Source of the DNA: Piezodorus guildinii | Taxonomy: Eukaryota > Arthropoda > Insecta > Hemiptera > Pentatomidae | Assembly: GCA_023052935.1 (NCBI GenBank) | Contig: CM041298.1 | Coordinates: 117,322,477 to 117,386,476 of the forward strand | DNA: 64,000 nucleotides | Reading direction: 5' to 3' | Shown: piece after piece, positions 21,108 to 30,929 of the stretch | Layout: each line of letters starts with the position of its first letter | Numbering within the stretch: the first letter of the stretch is position 1 | Notes under the pieces: generated by a model | Seen by the model: the letters and a program-made list of their open reading frames with translations, nothing else | The model's database searches: none | What the model was told of the DNA's origin: nothing | Translations under genes and position numbers: made by a program

Positions 21108-21675
21108 ATAAGATGAGGAAGATGGTTGGGGGGTGCGGTCATTAGAGAGAAACACACATTAAAACAAGTGCTATTTTATTGACGATACATATGTTTTTTA
21201 CTCAAATATCACTTCAAAATTTTTCATATTTAATAATTTTAATTATCGTTTTATCAATTTTTTCATTTGCTCAGTCTCTCTTTATACATTCTTATTGAAA
21301 TATTATCATCTTAATTTTGTTTACTTCCATACTGTACAACTATCATCTTATCAATTATTTTTATAACTGTCATCCATACTTTATAACTATCATCTTAACT
21401 TTGTTTATTTCCATACTTTATAACTGTCATCTTATTCTGATTTTACATTTATTTTTATGTTTGTTCCCATATCACATTACTGTCACCATATCATTACTAT
21501 ATAACTAACGAATTATTAAGTCTATAATTACATTGGTTGTTATCTTGTTTCTTTTAGCCCTGATGAAGGCCCACAACGTAGGCCGAAACGTTGGCACATA
21601 TTTAAAATAGCACTGGCTTTAATATGTGTTTCTATTTATGACCGCATCCCCAAACACCTTTCTCATCTAATTTAC
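21108..21675. mobile_element. Inverted-repeat unit with hammerhead-like motif (Penelope-like end)
   Basis: Arms of ~73 bp: 21108-21180 (AAGATGAGGAAGATGGTT..., GGGTGCGGTCATTAGAGAGA...) and 21601-21675 in inverted orientation, diverged. The ~420-bp interior is AT-rich with repeated TATCATCTTA...CCATACT-like phrases (21300-21460). The motif at 21556-21595 sits next to the right arm. Arm text (GGTCATTA, GAAACA, CTATTTTATTG) is related to the palindrome at 38201-38474. Confidence 0.5.
21556..21595 (+). ncRNA. Hammerhead-ribozyme-like motif
   Basis: GCC-CTGATGA-A-GGCC-CACAACGTA-GGCC-GAAAC-GTT-GGC. CTGATGA (21560-21566) and GAAA (21585-21588) are the invariant hammerhead core. GGCC/GGCC forms stem II and GCC/GGC a short stem I. 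Stem III would be only the palindrome ACGT, so cleavage would need dimers, as described for small hammerheads of Penelope-like elements. One unpaired A lies between CTGATGA and stem II, so activity is uncertain. Confidence 0.55.
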
Positions 21676-22129
21676 TTTTGAATTCTTTCCTGTTGTAGAG
21701 CTTCCTCTTGTTTTTATGCTTCATTCCTTATAATCTTTCTCTAAGCGCTACTATAAGTAGATAAGAAATTCCAAAGTTGGAATCCAAGCATGCAATGTTG
21801 ATAAACCAAAACTGTCATTCTCTGTCCTGTCAGAGGCAACTGGAGCGTTCGTTCTGCAATATGTTTTTAAAAGTTACTCAAAAAACGTAAATAACTGAGT
21901 TATTTCTGTCAAATTGATAGTTTGAGTAATTCAAATCCATTTCATATACTTTGACACTTTATGACCTTGACCATTTTTTTTAATGATAACTAAAATCAAT
22001 AAAAAATATATTAATGCCTATGTTTACCAAATTATCTAAACAACAAGTACTTAAAATTTACTACTAACCTTAACTAAACTTGGAAGGGAAAGTTCAATGT
22101 TTTAATATTCGAAAGTTTCCATGTCTTAA
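21676..22129. other. Unassigned
   Basis: No recognisable gene or repeat; AT-rich, with a few short open stretches lacking motifs. Confidence 0.35.
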
Positions 22130-23350
22130 TACTCGCAGCGTAATCCTCTATCTCAATTCCTATTTAGCTCCACGCATCCTTACTATCCACCCAGAACGTT
22201 GCAGTGTCCCGCGACCTCTTGTAAATATGTATATATTGGGGTTCTAGCACTGACTAGATTATTCAATGTGATGTATGAGTGATGTGTGGATATAGGTACG
22301 TGTATAAATGATTTCTAGATTTTGTATATATTTTATTGATTCATTATTGTATTTATATTTTATTATAATTATATTGCTATGTATATTGTATGAATGTTAT
22401 CTTTCACCTCCATTATTAATGTCCACATTAGGAGAGATTGTAATATTACTCAATTATTTAATATCGCTTTATTGAGAAATAATACAATCTGCCACTATCT
22501 TGGGCAATAAGTATTAGGGCTAAAAGAAGTCATTCATTCCATATGTACAGAGTAAAAAACAAAACAATAATAATAAATAAAAAAATATTAATAATAATGA
22601 ATAAAAAAAAAATAACTACATGAAATAAAATAAGTAAACTTAACTGACAAATGAAAAGAAAAAGAAAATAAAGTAAATAAAATCTTGCCCCTGGGAGCTC
22701 CAAATCGAACCCCTACACCCATAAATGGACGAAGAGGCACAACACCAGGAGTTGCCAGCGCCTCTCAGTCAGCCGCGTTACCAGTCTAGCCAGTGGAGGC
22801 TGAGTGAGGGCGCTAGAGCCACACACTCTCAGGCATGAGTGGAGAAGTTGGCCATTGCCAGCACTCCAGTTGCATATCTCTCTGCCGCTGCCGCCTCAAC
22901 CTACGCGGAGGGTTGTAAGGATGGTTGGTACTAGATAGGGATTGTGCCAGAGGATTAGAAAAAAGGGTAAGTTTCTGGTGGAAGGTTGAGAATTTGGATC
23001 GGATGAGATCAAGGACATAAGGGATCTTGAGGTCATAATGTAAGGTCTTGTTTGTAACATAATAGGGAACATTGACTATTATTCTAAGGACTTTGGACTA
23101 AAAGGATTGGATACGTTTGATATTCGAAAATTTAGTAGTTCCCCATAGTTCAATTGCGTAGGTCCACATAGGTTTGAGAATTGTCTTGTAAATTAATAGT
23201 TTGTTTCCAACGGAAAGTTGTGATGTTCTGTTCAGTAGTCTATATAATTGTCCGTATCTTCTCTTGAGCTCTTGTCTTTTAAGTCGAGTATGTGGATTCC
23301 AGGTAATATTACTCAACAAAAATTATTGTTGAAGTAAAAAAAAAAAAAAA
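22130..23350 (+). mobile_element. Jockey family I 3' end, split by jockey B
   Basis: 22130-22453 and 23317-23350 are one 3'-terminal piece of a jockey-type LINE (CTCCACGCATCCTTACTATCC, CGCGACCTCTTGTAAA, GTCCACATTAGGAGAGATTG...CTCAACAAAAATTATTGTTG, then an A-run). The same 3' end is at 45420-45715. The interruption is the B copy at 22454-23302 with one target copy. Confidence 0.8.
22454..23302 (-). mobile_element. 5'-truncated jockey-type LINE (family B) with 14-bp target duplication
   Basis: Flanked by GTAATATTACTCAA at 22440-22453 and 23303-23316. On minus it encodes the ORF2 C-terminus: ITWNPHTRLKRQELKRRYGQLYRLLNR, GNKLLIYKTILKPMWTYAIELWGTTKFSNIKRIQ (to ~23098), then after a stop the DLKIPYVLDLI..NPLAQSLS..NPPRR region. 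The 3' UTR ends ...AGATAGTGGCAGATTGTATT-like on the minus strand. Confidence 0.9.
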
Positions 23351-23735
23351 TCAGAATGAAATATACATGGTATTAGAGCTCATTGAATTTTACAGCGATA
23401 TTGCGAATTTAATAAAAATCGTTAGACCATTATGGAGATAATAGCATAAAGATCTATGGTATAAAGTGGCTATTCTAGTTGGCCGATTTTTATGAAGAAG
23501 TTGCTGTAACATCTCAGACATAAGCGCTTCTTAAATATGAAATTTCAGTTTTATACAAATTGTCGTTCTTAAGACACACACTGACATACCACAGACATAC
23601 CAAAACGTTTCTATCGATAAATAATTTTATACATTTTTCTTGTTTTCATTTTATTCAAAATCTCTAAAATTTATTTTAACAAGTAAGGTGATTGAAAGTT
23701 CTTTGTTTCACAAACGAGATTTTTATATCTCGATT
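23350..23735. repeat. Two short R-family pieces
   Basis: 23350-23600 is a plus-oriented internal piece (TCAGAATGAAATATACATGGT, GGTATAAAGTGGCTATTCTAG, GAAATTTCAGTTTTATAC, ACACACACTGACA). 23630-23735 is a minus-oriented 5' end (TTTTAACAAGTAAGGTGATTGAAAGTTCTTTG). Both are diverged. Confidence 0.6.
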
Positions 23736-23977
23736 TTAAAATTATCAATATTATACATTGTAAATAGTCCAAAAACTTAATATTTGTAAAAGTATTTTAA
23801 TCAGAGCTGGAAGTCAAAACTTCTCGTTTAAACAAACGCTGATAAAATCCGTTACACGAAGGAAAAAAAAGTCAATTATAAGCTACTAATTTCACGGGAA
23901 CCGGGTTCAGCGTTGCTGAAAATTTATAGGGCAACGAAAATGAGAAGAGAAAAGTCGGCATATTGCCCTCTGGAAAG

Positions 23978-24049
23978 ATGTGGGACATTATATCTCAACC
24001 ATGTGGCACATTATATCTCAACCATGTGGCACATTATATCTCAACCATG
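23978..24049. repeat. Short tandem repeat, 23 bp x 3
   Basis: Three units of ATGTGGCACATTATATCTCAAC plus C (23978, 24001, 24024), the first with one substitution. 23736-23977 and 24050-24190 hold nothing recognisable. Confidence 0.9.
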
Positions 24050-24194
24050 AATAATCAAAATGCTTTAGTATATTTCATGAAATCTTAATTTGGAACGCTA
24101 TGTTTCGTTTCGTCATTGATAGGCACTTAACTATGGAATAGCTTATAGAGACAACAGATAAACAAAATATGACCAATGCAAATATAATTGAATA

Positions 24195-25330
24195 ATAATT
24201 ATAATAATAGGCTTGCCAAACCCGAAGGTTCGATGCCGATACCACCAAACTTCGCCTGCACATACTCGTCCAATGTTCACCGATCAAGCCCAAGCACCCG
24301 AAATCAGCCTTAATGCAATCCTCTCATCGAAGCTTCGGCCTACCTTTCGGACGCCTGCAGTCGGTTCAGCGAATACCAACTTTCTCGGAATCCGTTCCTC
24401 ACCGAGCCCAACAACTACACGCGCCCATTTGAGTCTCCGCGATGCTATCAACTCAATTATATTCACAGGGTACAAACTCCGCAACTCCGCGTTGTGCAAC
24501 CTTTTAAACTCCCCAGTGGCCTCATCTCTCTTCGGACCAAATATTTTACGCAGTACCTTATTTTCGAAAACCTTAAGCCGTTGTTCATCCTTCAAAGTAA
24601 GCGGCCACGTTTCATATCCGTAAAGAACCGTCGGAAGAATAATAGTTTTATAAATTCTAACCTTTAAGTTTTTAGACAGAAGCCGCGTGCAAAGTAATTT
24701 AGCAACTAAATAATAACACGCATTTCCCACCTTTAACTGCGACTTTATTTCTTCCTGGATTTCATTTTTTCTTGTTGTCATTGAACCTAAATACTTGAAT
24801 TTCTCTACGTGTTCAAAAGTATGCCCTGAAATATTAATTTCATCAAGATCGCCATCATTTCTGCTACTAATCATATATTTCGTCTTATCGGTATTTAATT
24901 CGAGACCTATTTGTTCACCGGTTTTTATTAACACACTTGTATTTAGTTGTATGGTTTCCGTGACTTCACCTAGCAGTACCAAATCATCGGCATACCCCAA
25001 AACCGGAATCTTGTCACCCATATTTAAGCCTTTCTCGGTACATATCACCTTTTCTATGACATATTCTAAAGCTATATTAAACAAAACAGGTGAAAGGGAG
25101 TCACCCTGTTTCAAACCCGCTCGCACCTCAAAGCTCTCGGAGTAATTATGACCGATTCTAACTTTATGAAATGTTTCCAACAAACACATCTCTACTAGGT
25201 TTACTAACTTTCTAGGTATTCCCTGTTCAATCATGATGTTATATAGCTTCTGACGGTCTATGAAATCATAAGCCTTTTTAAAATCGATATAGAGTTGATG
25301 GACTACACCGTTGTATTCCAGCTTTGTAAT
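24195..25330 (-). mobile_element. 5'-truncated LINE, family E
   Basis: A LINE whose 3' end on minus is ...CCTTCGGGTTTGGCAAGCC followed by TAT-type repeats (24191-24210). Copies of the same family are at 51236, 51659/53136 and 60178. It is cut on its 5' side inside the reverse transcriptase at ~25330. No target duplication was resolved. Confidence 0.85.
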
Positions 25331-25339
25331 TGAATACAA
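24284..25339 (-). CDS. LINE family E reverse transcriptase, partial
   Basis: A 351-residue open frame with motif A (LYIDFKKAYDFIDR, ~residue 17), motif B (AGLKQGDSLSPVLFNIALE, ~73), the catalytic YADD (~residue 117) in LGYADDLVLLGE, the thumb FKYLGSM, and the C-terminal block TIILPTVLYGYETWPLTL...LRKIFGPKRDEATGEFKRLHNAELRSLYP..NIIELIASRRLKWA. The last ~40 residues (from TAGVRKV) have shifted out of the family frame, which in other copies reads GRRPKGRPKRRWEDCVKADL. Fingers and endonuclease are missing. RTE-like layout; the exact clade is unsure. Confidence 0.85.
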   Translation of the reverse strand: MYSITKLEYNGVVHQLYIDFKKAYDFIDRQKLYNIMIEQGIPRKLVNLVEMCLLETFHKVRIGHNYSESFEVRAGLKQGDSLSPVLFNIALEYVIEKVICTEKGLNMGDKIPVLGYADDLVLLGEVTETIQLNTSVLIKTGEQIGLELNTDKTKYMISSRNDGDLDEINISGHTFEHVEKFKYLGSMTTRKNEIQEEIKSQLKVGNACYYLVAKLLCTRLLSKNLKVRIYKTIILPTVLYGYETWPLTLKDEQRLKVFENKVLRKIFGPKRDEATGEFKRLHNAELRSLYPVNIIELIASRRLKWARVVVGLGEERIPRKLVFAEPTAGVRKVGRSFDERIALRLISGAWA

Positions 25340-25394
25340 TATTGAAAATTCATATGAAGGATTAAAATGTTCGGGTGGAGGTAAAAAAAAAAAA

Positions 25395-26083
25395 AGAAAC
25401 CAGTTTCTTTTCTTTTATAATTTTTTTGTAAGTTTTACTTAATATTTCCCTCTCAAAAATGCACTATATACAGCATAAAATCAACCTCTGTACTTATTTA
25501 AACTAGTCCTCTCCTCTGTCGGTTGTATACTGTCCACCTGGCAACTCCATTTCCTAAAGCCTTCTTAATTCATTTTTCCTATCTCTTGGATCTGCTTCAA
25601 TGCAGGAGGAGATTAGAACGCTAAACACCAACGGTGGGGTTGTCGAACATAAAATACCCGTGGTAATATCCTCTCTATCGTCTCAACCTCAAATAGCTAT
25701 TCTTTCCTTTCTCCCATGAATCCCACTTACCGGACAACATCCTCCAAAAAACGTCCTGACATCATGGATATGTTTGTCCCATCTCAATCTCCATTCTACC
25801 AAGCAATATTTATTTTGTTATATGATCTCCATCCAGACCACAGTCCAGTTTCTTTTCTTGCATTCTATCTTTGTTCCTATACATAAACCTCCTAAAATGC
25901 ACTTATCAAAACTATGTAATAAATTGTGAAGAAAAATAAGTTTGTAATAAAAGGAAGTGCATTTTTGAGTGTGAAATAAAAGAAACTCGTGATGAAAATA
26001 TTTATTATCCCACTTTTCCACGGAGTGTGAAATATTAATAAAACTTCCTAAAAAATTATAAAAGAAAAGAAAAATAAATATAG
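25395..26083. mobile_element. Inverted-repeat element containing a jockey endonuclease fragment
   Basis: 25395-25470 (CAGTTTCTTTTCTTTTATAA, GTAAGTTTTACTTAATATTT, then TCTCAAAAATGCACT) is mirrored by 25945-26083. The right arm holds ~65 extra bases between the two blocks. Between the arms, 25600-25860 (+) reads as a jockey-type endonuclease: NAKHQRWGCRT.NTRGN, SPMNPTYRTTSSKKRPDIMDMF, DLHPDHSPV. A related arm end is at 5955-6003. Fold-back DNA element with captured LINE DNA, or LINE inserted in a MITE. Confidence 0.55.
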
Positions 26084-26637
26084 TATGTCTTCTAATTAAT
26101 AAATGTTATGATTTACAACATTCATTATCGTTCCTGGAACGAGCCTTCCTGGAAGTTATTACATAATAACAAGGCTGAAGAGAGACCCCTGTGGTTCGTT
26201 ACCGACACCACTAAACAGGATCATGTAGAAAGATCAAACACCTCCGTACCTGAAAGCGATAGGATATAAATAACATCCTTACGCCTACGTCTCGTTCCTG
26301 CCTCAGGCATATTTCTTAAATTGTTATTCGTTTTGCTTACATCAGGAAAAAACATTTGAAAACTCTGATAAAAGTATTATTCCAAATATATATATACTTA
26401 TATTTAAGAATATTTTTTTTTTCGAATCGTAATAAAAAAAATATTTTTCGCGTTTGGAGAAAAGCTAAATTGCAATGTATATTATTTTTTTCCCAGGATG
26501 AGGTGCCACTGAGCATCTTCTCTCCATCATGCCTACCACGCCAACTATCATTCCTTCATCATCACATTCACTGATTGTCACCATTTATTGACAGGTGTGA
26601 TTACAAAAATTTTGAAGATAAAAAAACAAATATTATT
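26084..26637. other. Unassigned
   Basis: No recognisable gene or repeat. The open stretches are short and rich in Phe/Lys from AT-rich composition. Confidence 0.35.
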
Positions 26638-26722
26638 TTTACTTTCACTTACTATATATAGTAAGGGAAAGTATTGCGATCGTGAAAATTTAAGAATTCC
26701 AGTTTTCAACGGAAATACAAAA
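26638..26722 (-). repeat. R-family hairpin-end fragment
   Basis: ACTTTCACTTACTATATATAGTAAGGGAAAG, TTGCGATCGTGAAAATTT and TTTTCAACGGAAATAC are the first ~85 bp of R; it stops there. The terminal palindrome is nearly perfect in this copy. Confidence 0.8.
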
Positions 26723-27302
26723 ACAAAAATTTTTAAGATAAAAAAAAAATACCGCTTTTTTTTCCGACCAGTGTGTACTATATGTCTTGCATTTAACTAT
26801 GTTAGTTTTTTCTTGATACTCGAATCCAATCTAATTCTACTGTCAAATGGAATTCCTAGGTACTACACAGTTGGTTTGTAATATAGGGCATAGTCAAGTA
26901 TAAGGACATCGTGTATGAGTAAACATTACATGATTTTTCTTCCCTAAAATGTAAGGCTTAAAAAAAATGGACATTACATGGGTGGCAAACTGATACTATA
27001 ACGCAAATTTACATTTTATTGTGAATTATAACTTAGAAGGAAGAGTTTTTCCTGTCCTTTCTAAATTCTCTGGAGAGGTAAGGCCAATGTCTTGATCTTA
27101 ATGGGATTTTCCTGGAGGGGTTAGGTCAACTGTCACACGGCTTAATGAGAAAAGACTTGTTACAGGAATACTTTTTACCTTCAAAGGTTTTCATTTTTAA
27201 AACACTTTTTTCGGTTCAGCTAATTTATATATATTTTTTTTGTTTTACGTTTCCAAACCGAGTTTGATTACAATTTTTAAAATATTTATTAAGAACTCTT
27301 AT
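26723..27302. other. Unassigned
   Basis: AT-rich sequence. An imperfect internal repetition is seen at 27050-27130 (TCTGGAGAGGTAAGG..., CCTGGAGGGGTTAGG...). No gene recognised. Confidence 0.35.
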
Positions 27303-28430
27303 TTTAGAATAGAAATTTCAGTATAGAATGGAATAGAACAATCAATTTTATTCTGGAACAATGTCCCTTAAGAATAACATTAATGAACAAAATATAAAAT
27401 TATAACTTGTCAACAAAAATACAATTAAATAACACAAGAATGAAAAAAGAAAAAGTAATAAAGGGCCATAGTACCATCTCTATTTACAATTTCTAGAAAT
27501 AAATAAATAAGAATAAACATAAAATTTAATTTTTACATCTCATTAAACTAAATACTCTATTTGCCTCACATAAGTTGGCATAATAAAAATTAGCTTACAT
27601 CTGACTGAAGAGAAAGGTAGTATTGAAAGAGGAGGGATTAAAACGATAATAGGGAAGGAGCATAGCGGATGTTTGAAAGGAGAGTACTCTATAAGGCATT
27701 GGATCAGGCTAAAAAGGACCAATAATATTTTTTGGTTTTATGATAAGAATTGTAGAGGTCGGACAGACGGAATATTGTCTCCTGGTGATAGGTTGAGGAT
27801 TTAAATACCAGAAGGCTGTAGACATAAAATGGATGGTGGGAGTTTATGATTTGATAAAGGAATGATCCAAGGAAATATTGTCTTCGAAAGGTTGGGGATA
27901 ACCACTTCAACTCGTCGTAGAGGTGGGATACATGCGACCGTCTTGAGCTAACGACCACAAATCTTAAAAAGCAATTCATAATCCTTCTCAATCTGTCCTC
28001 GAGTAACTTCGAGAGGCCGCCACATGCCACACAACCAAAGTCAAAGTGGGAAAAAATGAGCGATGAAACTAGGGGTTTAGGGGAGGATTGTGGAAGGAGG
28101 TGGCGGGACTAATGGAATAAGGGGACCGATGGAATAATTTAAAGGTACTTTTAATCAATCGACGAGAAATTTAGGGTTTCCAGGACAGGTTTTGGTCGAT
28201 AATGATGCCAAGATTTTTAACAGAGGAACTAAAAACCACAGGATGATCATTAAGCAAAAGCGGAGGAAGGGTGGTGATAGATTGGAGGAGGGATTTGGAA
28301 CCAATAAGGATGGCCAGAGTTTTTGTAGGATTAAGTTAGGTTATTCAGGTTTACCCAGGCACTGATTTCATCTAGGTCTTCCTGAATACTGGCAAATGCT
28401 ACAGATAACTCGGAGGAAAGGGTATAGATA
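27303..28430 (-). mobile_element. 5'-truncated CR1-like LINE (family D)
   Basis: The 3' end (left) shows degenerate ATTCT repeats on minus (27303-27340) and then TTTATTCTGGAACAATGTCC. On minus it encodes the ORF2 tail: PHFDFGCVACGGLSKLLEDRLRRIMNCFLRFVVVSSRRSHVSHLYDELKWLSP.FRRQYFLGSFLYQIINSHHPFYVYSLL. The thumb (VKNLGIIID) is before it. It is cut in the region just after the YADD box. Frame breaks occur near 28030 and elsewhere. Confidence 0.85.
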
Positions 28431-29035
28431 GAAAATAATTTTTATTCTTTAGAATAACAGCTTTGTACAGTTTAAATATACAATATGTCTGGCCAACAGA
28501 CAGGATGAACATAATTAACTACTATTTACAATAATTGATGAATTTGTATACAACACAAAATAAATAAAATAAAACAATCTTCAGAAGGTAACTATGTTGG
28601 GAAAAATGAGAAACATATGAGTTGAATAATAGAATTCAAATAAAAAAGAAACAAAAAAATTAAATGAAACCAAAACAATTAGTAACATTGTACTAGTACT
28701 TTGTATTCTTAAAATAGCATTAGCTCTGAAATAATAAAGGATCTATATCTGACCAAGAATTAATGAAAAATAAAAAAATTAAAAAATATATAAAAACAAA
28801 AAATACAATTATAAGAAATGAAATCTTCTAGTGACAAAAATAACGATATAAAAAACTAAACAAATGCTGTAACGATTGAACCCAAGGAAAAAAAAAATAA
28901 AAATATTGAATACAAACAAATGAAAATTATTTTATTGTCAGGCAGCGTCATTTTGGGATGCTAGAAGGTGCTGGAAAAGAAGGAATTTAAATGTAGAAAG
29001 GGAAGGAGCATGACGGATGTTTGATGGAAGGTATA
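28431..29035 (-). mobile_element. CR1-like LINE (family D) 3' fragment
   Basis: TTTTTATTCTTTAGAATAACAG, TATGTCTGGCCAACAGACAGGATGAAC, and at its right end AAGGGAAGGAGCATGACGGATG match the 3' UTR and last codons of family D. It abuts the preceding D copy in the same orientation. To its right, 29036-29162 contains ACAGGGTGTCTTATAAATGTCT, also seen at 37512, otherwise unassigned. Confidence 0.8.
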
Positions 29036-29682
29036 CAGGGTGTCTTATAAATGTCTAGTTATAGGGTCTACGTTTCAGGGGATTTCTCTATCTTCGGCAC
29101 TCACTACATTTAGCCTATTAAAGACGCAGTTGGCCTAATAATATTAATACAATTTATTGTTACAAAACTCTGGTGCACGAAACACACGACTTTCACTTAC
29201 CTCCGTTTTTATATCAATTTAAGAATTTCGAAACACATTTAGAAATGGAAATACATTGTTAAAGAATTATTTGCATTGAATTTTAATAGAAACGTGTGTT
29301 TTATTAAATAACCTTTTATATTATTATCTACGACAATCATTTAGTTCTATCGACTTTTTATCACTCTCCTTTAACCTTTACAGTTCAGTAAATTAGATAT
29401 TTTTTCTAAAATCTTTAGCTATCCAACGGTATATTATACATCAATATTATTATTCTTGTGTTCAAAAACACAAAAATAGCATTAAAATAATGTTTTCTCT
29501 TTTATCCTTCAGTTGAATATCGTATTCTTTGAAATTATATTTATCCGTTTTTTATCAGTGCTTAAAAGATTATTTAACAAAATTAAAGGTACTATAGAGG
29601 AAGAAAATTTAAAATATCGGAATTGAAGAACTGTCAGACTATTTCAATCTGAATGAAACTCGTATTACACTAAAACCCATTA

Positions 29683-29969
29683 TTTTTTATTTTATTTTTT
29701 TGTTTTTATTTATTGGAATTTACAACTGTATAACAAGTAATACAACAAGTAAATTTGAATGAAATATAAAAAGGCATGAAACACATGTAGAGAAGCTTCC
29801 CAATGGAAGAACTCTAAAAATATCTAAACTAGAAGGTCACGAGGCCATCTCCTTTTCAGACGCCTCGGAGGTTTGTCAGGAATTGAGGTGGGAAAAAGGA
29901 TTGAAACGGAAGGATTAGGGTGGGAATGGAGTTTGTCATGGAAGGATTGATATCTCGTACGGGCTAAAT
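29683..29969 (-). mobile_element. Jockey family A 3' fragment inside R
   Basis: About 290 bp: A/T-rich tail at the left, TTGGAATTTACAACTGTATAACAAG, then the ORF2 C-terminal codons (RRLKRRWPRDLL, YDKLHSH region) on minus. CCATTA at 29677-29682 and 29970-29975 is the minimal target duplication; up to 10 bp with one mismatch. Confidence 0.8.
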
Positions 29970-30167
29970 CCATTAAATTTAAAAAACCGATTAATAGTTT
30001 AATGAAAATTGTTTGAGCCGTTTTTGAGAAAATTGTACAAAAGGTGCTAAATACATGGAATAAAGTGGTATTCTAAATAGCTAATTTTGATGAAAAGTTG
30101 CTGTAATATCTCGGGCGTATAGTTGTCTCATATATGAAATTTCAGTTTCGAATAACTTTTAGGCCTG

Positions 30168-30170
30168 CCA

Positions 30171-30231
<61 letters not shown>

Positions 30232-30267
30232 ACACACACGCGTTTTTTTTTTTTTTTTTTTTTTTTT
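30168..30267. repeat. (AC)n microsatellite and T-run
   Basis: About 36 AC/AT-interrupted units followed by ~25 T, at the standard microsatellite position of R. Confidence 0.95.
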
Positions 30268-30471
30268 GCAGGACCTGGTCATTTAGAGTCAAGAGACCCT
30301 AAAACGTGTATTTCCAATGAAAACTCGAATTCGAAAATCTTCGTGATCGCAATAATTCCCTTACCATATATTTCATACATAGCTAAGTAAAAGTAAAAAT
30401 TAAATAAAATTTAAAATGCAATAAAGCAATGTAACATAAAAGTCTTTTTACATGTATCAAGTATGTATATG

Positions 30472-30475
<4 letters not shown>

Positions 30476-30522
<47 letters not shown>
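30476..30522. repeat. (AT)n microsatellite
   Basis: Uninterrupted TA repeats between the R copy and the CR1-like LINE. Confidence 0.95.
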
Positions 30523-30528
<6 letters not shown>

Positions 30529-30929
30529 AGATTCTATAAATTTTGAAACCGATATTAGGGTGTAAATTTGTAGAATAGAATAGAAATAGAATAGAATAGA
30601 ATAGAAAAAAAAAAAATTTATTCTGGGACTAGGTCCCCTAAGAATAACAGGTTTGTACTGTGGAATCATATACATGTCTGGCCAACAGGCAGAAGGAACA
30701 TAATTAATAACTAATTACAATTATGGATTAATATATGTCTGCATATCATAAACGCATATACACACATATATCCAAAAAATAAATACAATGATAAAATGAA
30801 AATAAAAACAATTCTTAGAAAGTATTTTGTTGAACGGAATTAAAAATTAATTAATAGATAACAGCATTTAAATATAGACAATGAACAAAATTATTCTTCA
30901 TTCAAAGTGTGATTTCAGAAATAAAAATG

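Larger units (their letters stand above)
29163..30396 (+). repeat. R-family element split by a jockey fragment
   Basis: Starts ACTCTGGTGCACGAAACACACG, ACTTTCACTTACCTCCG and ends ATAGCTAAGTAAAAGT. The jockey insertion 29683-29969 lies in the AAGCCCATTAAATTTTA block; both halves join correctly without it. It carries a long AC microsatellite (30168-30240) and a T-run (30243-30267). Confidence 0.8.

Noticed and set aside
24795..25145. Plus-strand open frame opposite the LINE E reverse transcriptase
   Set aside because: Shadow of the real minus-strand RT frame; no motif of its own.
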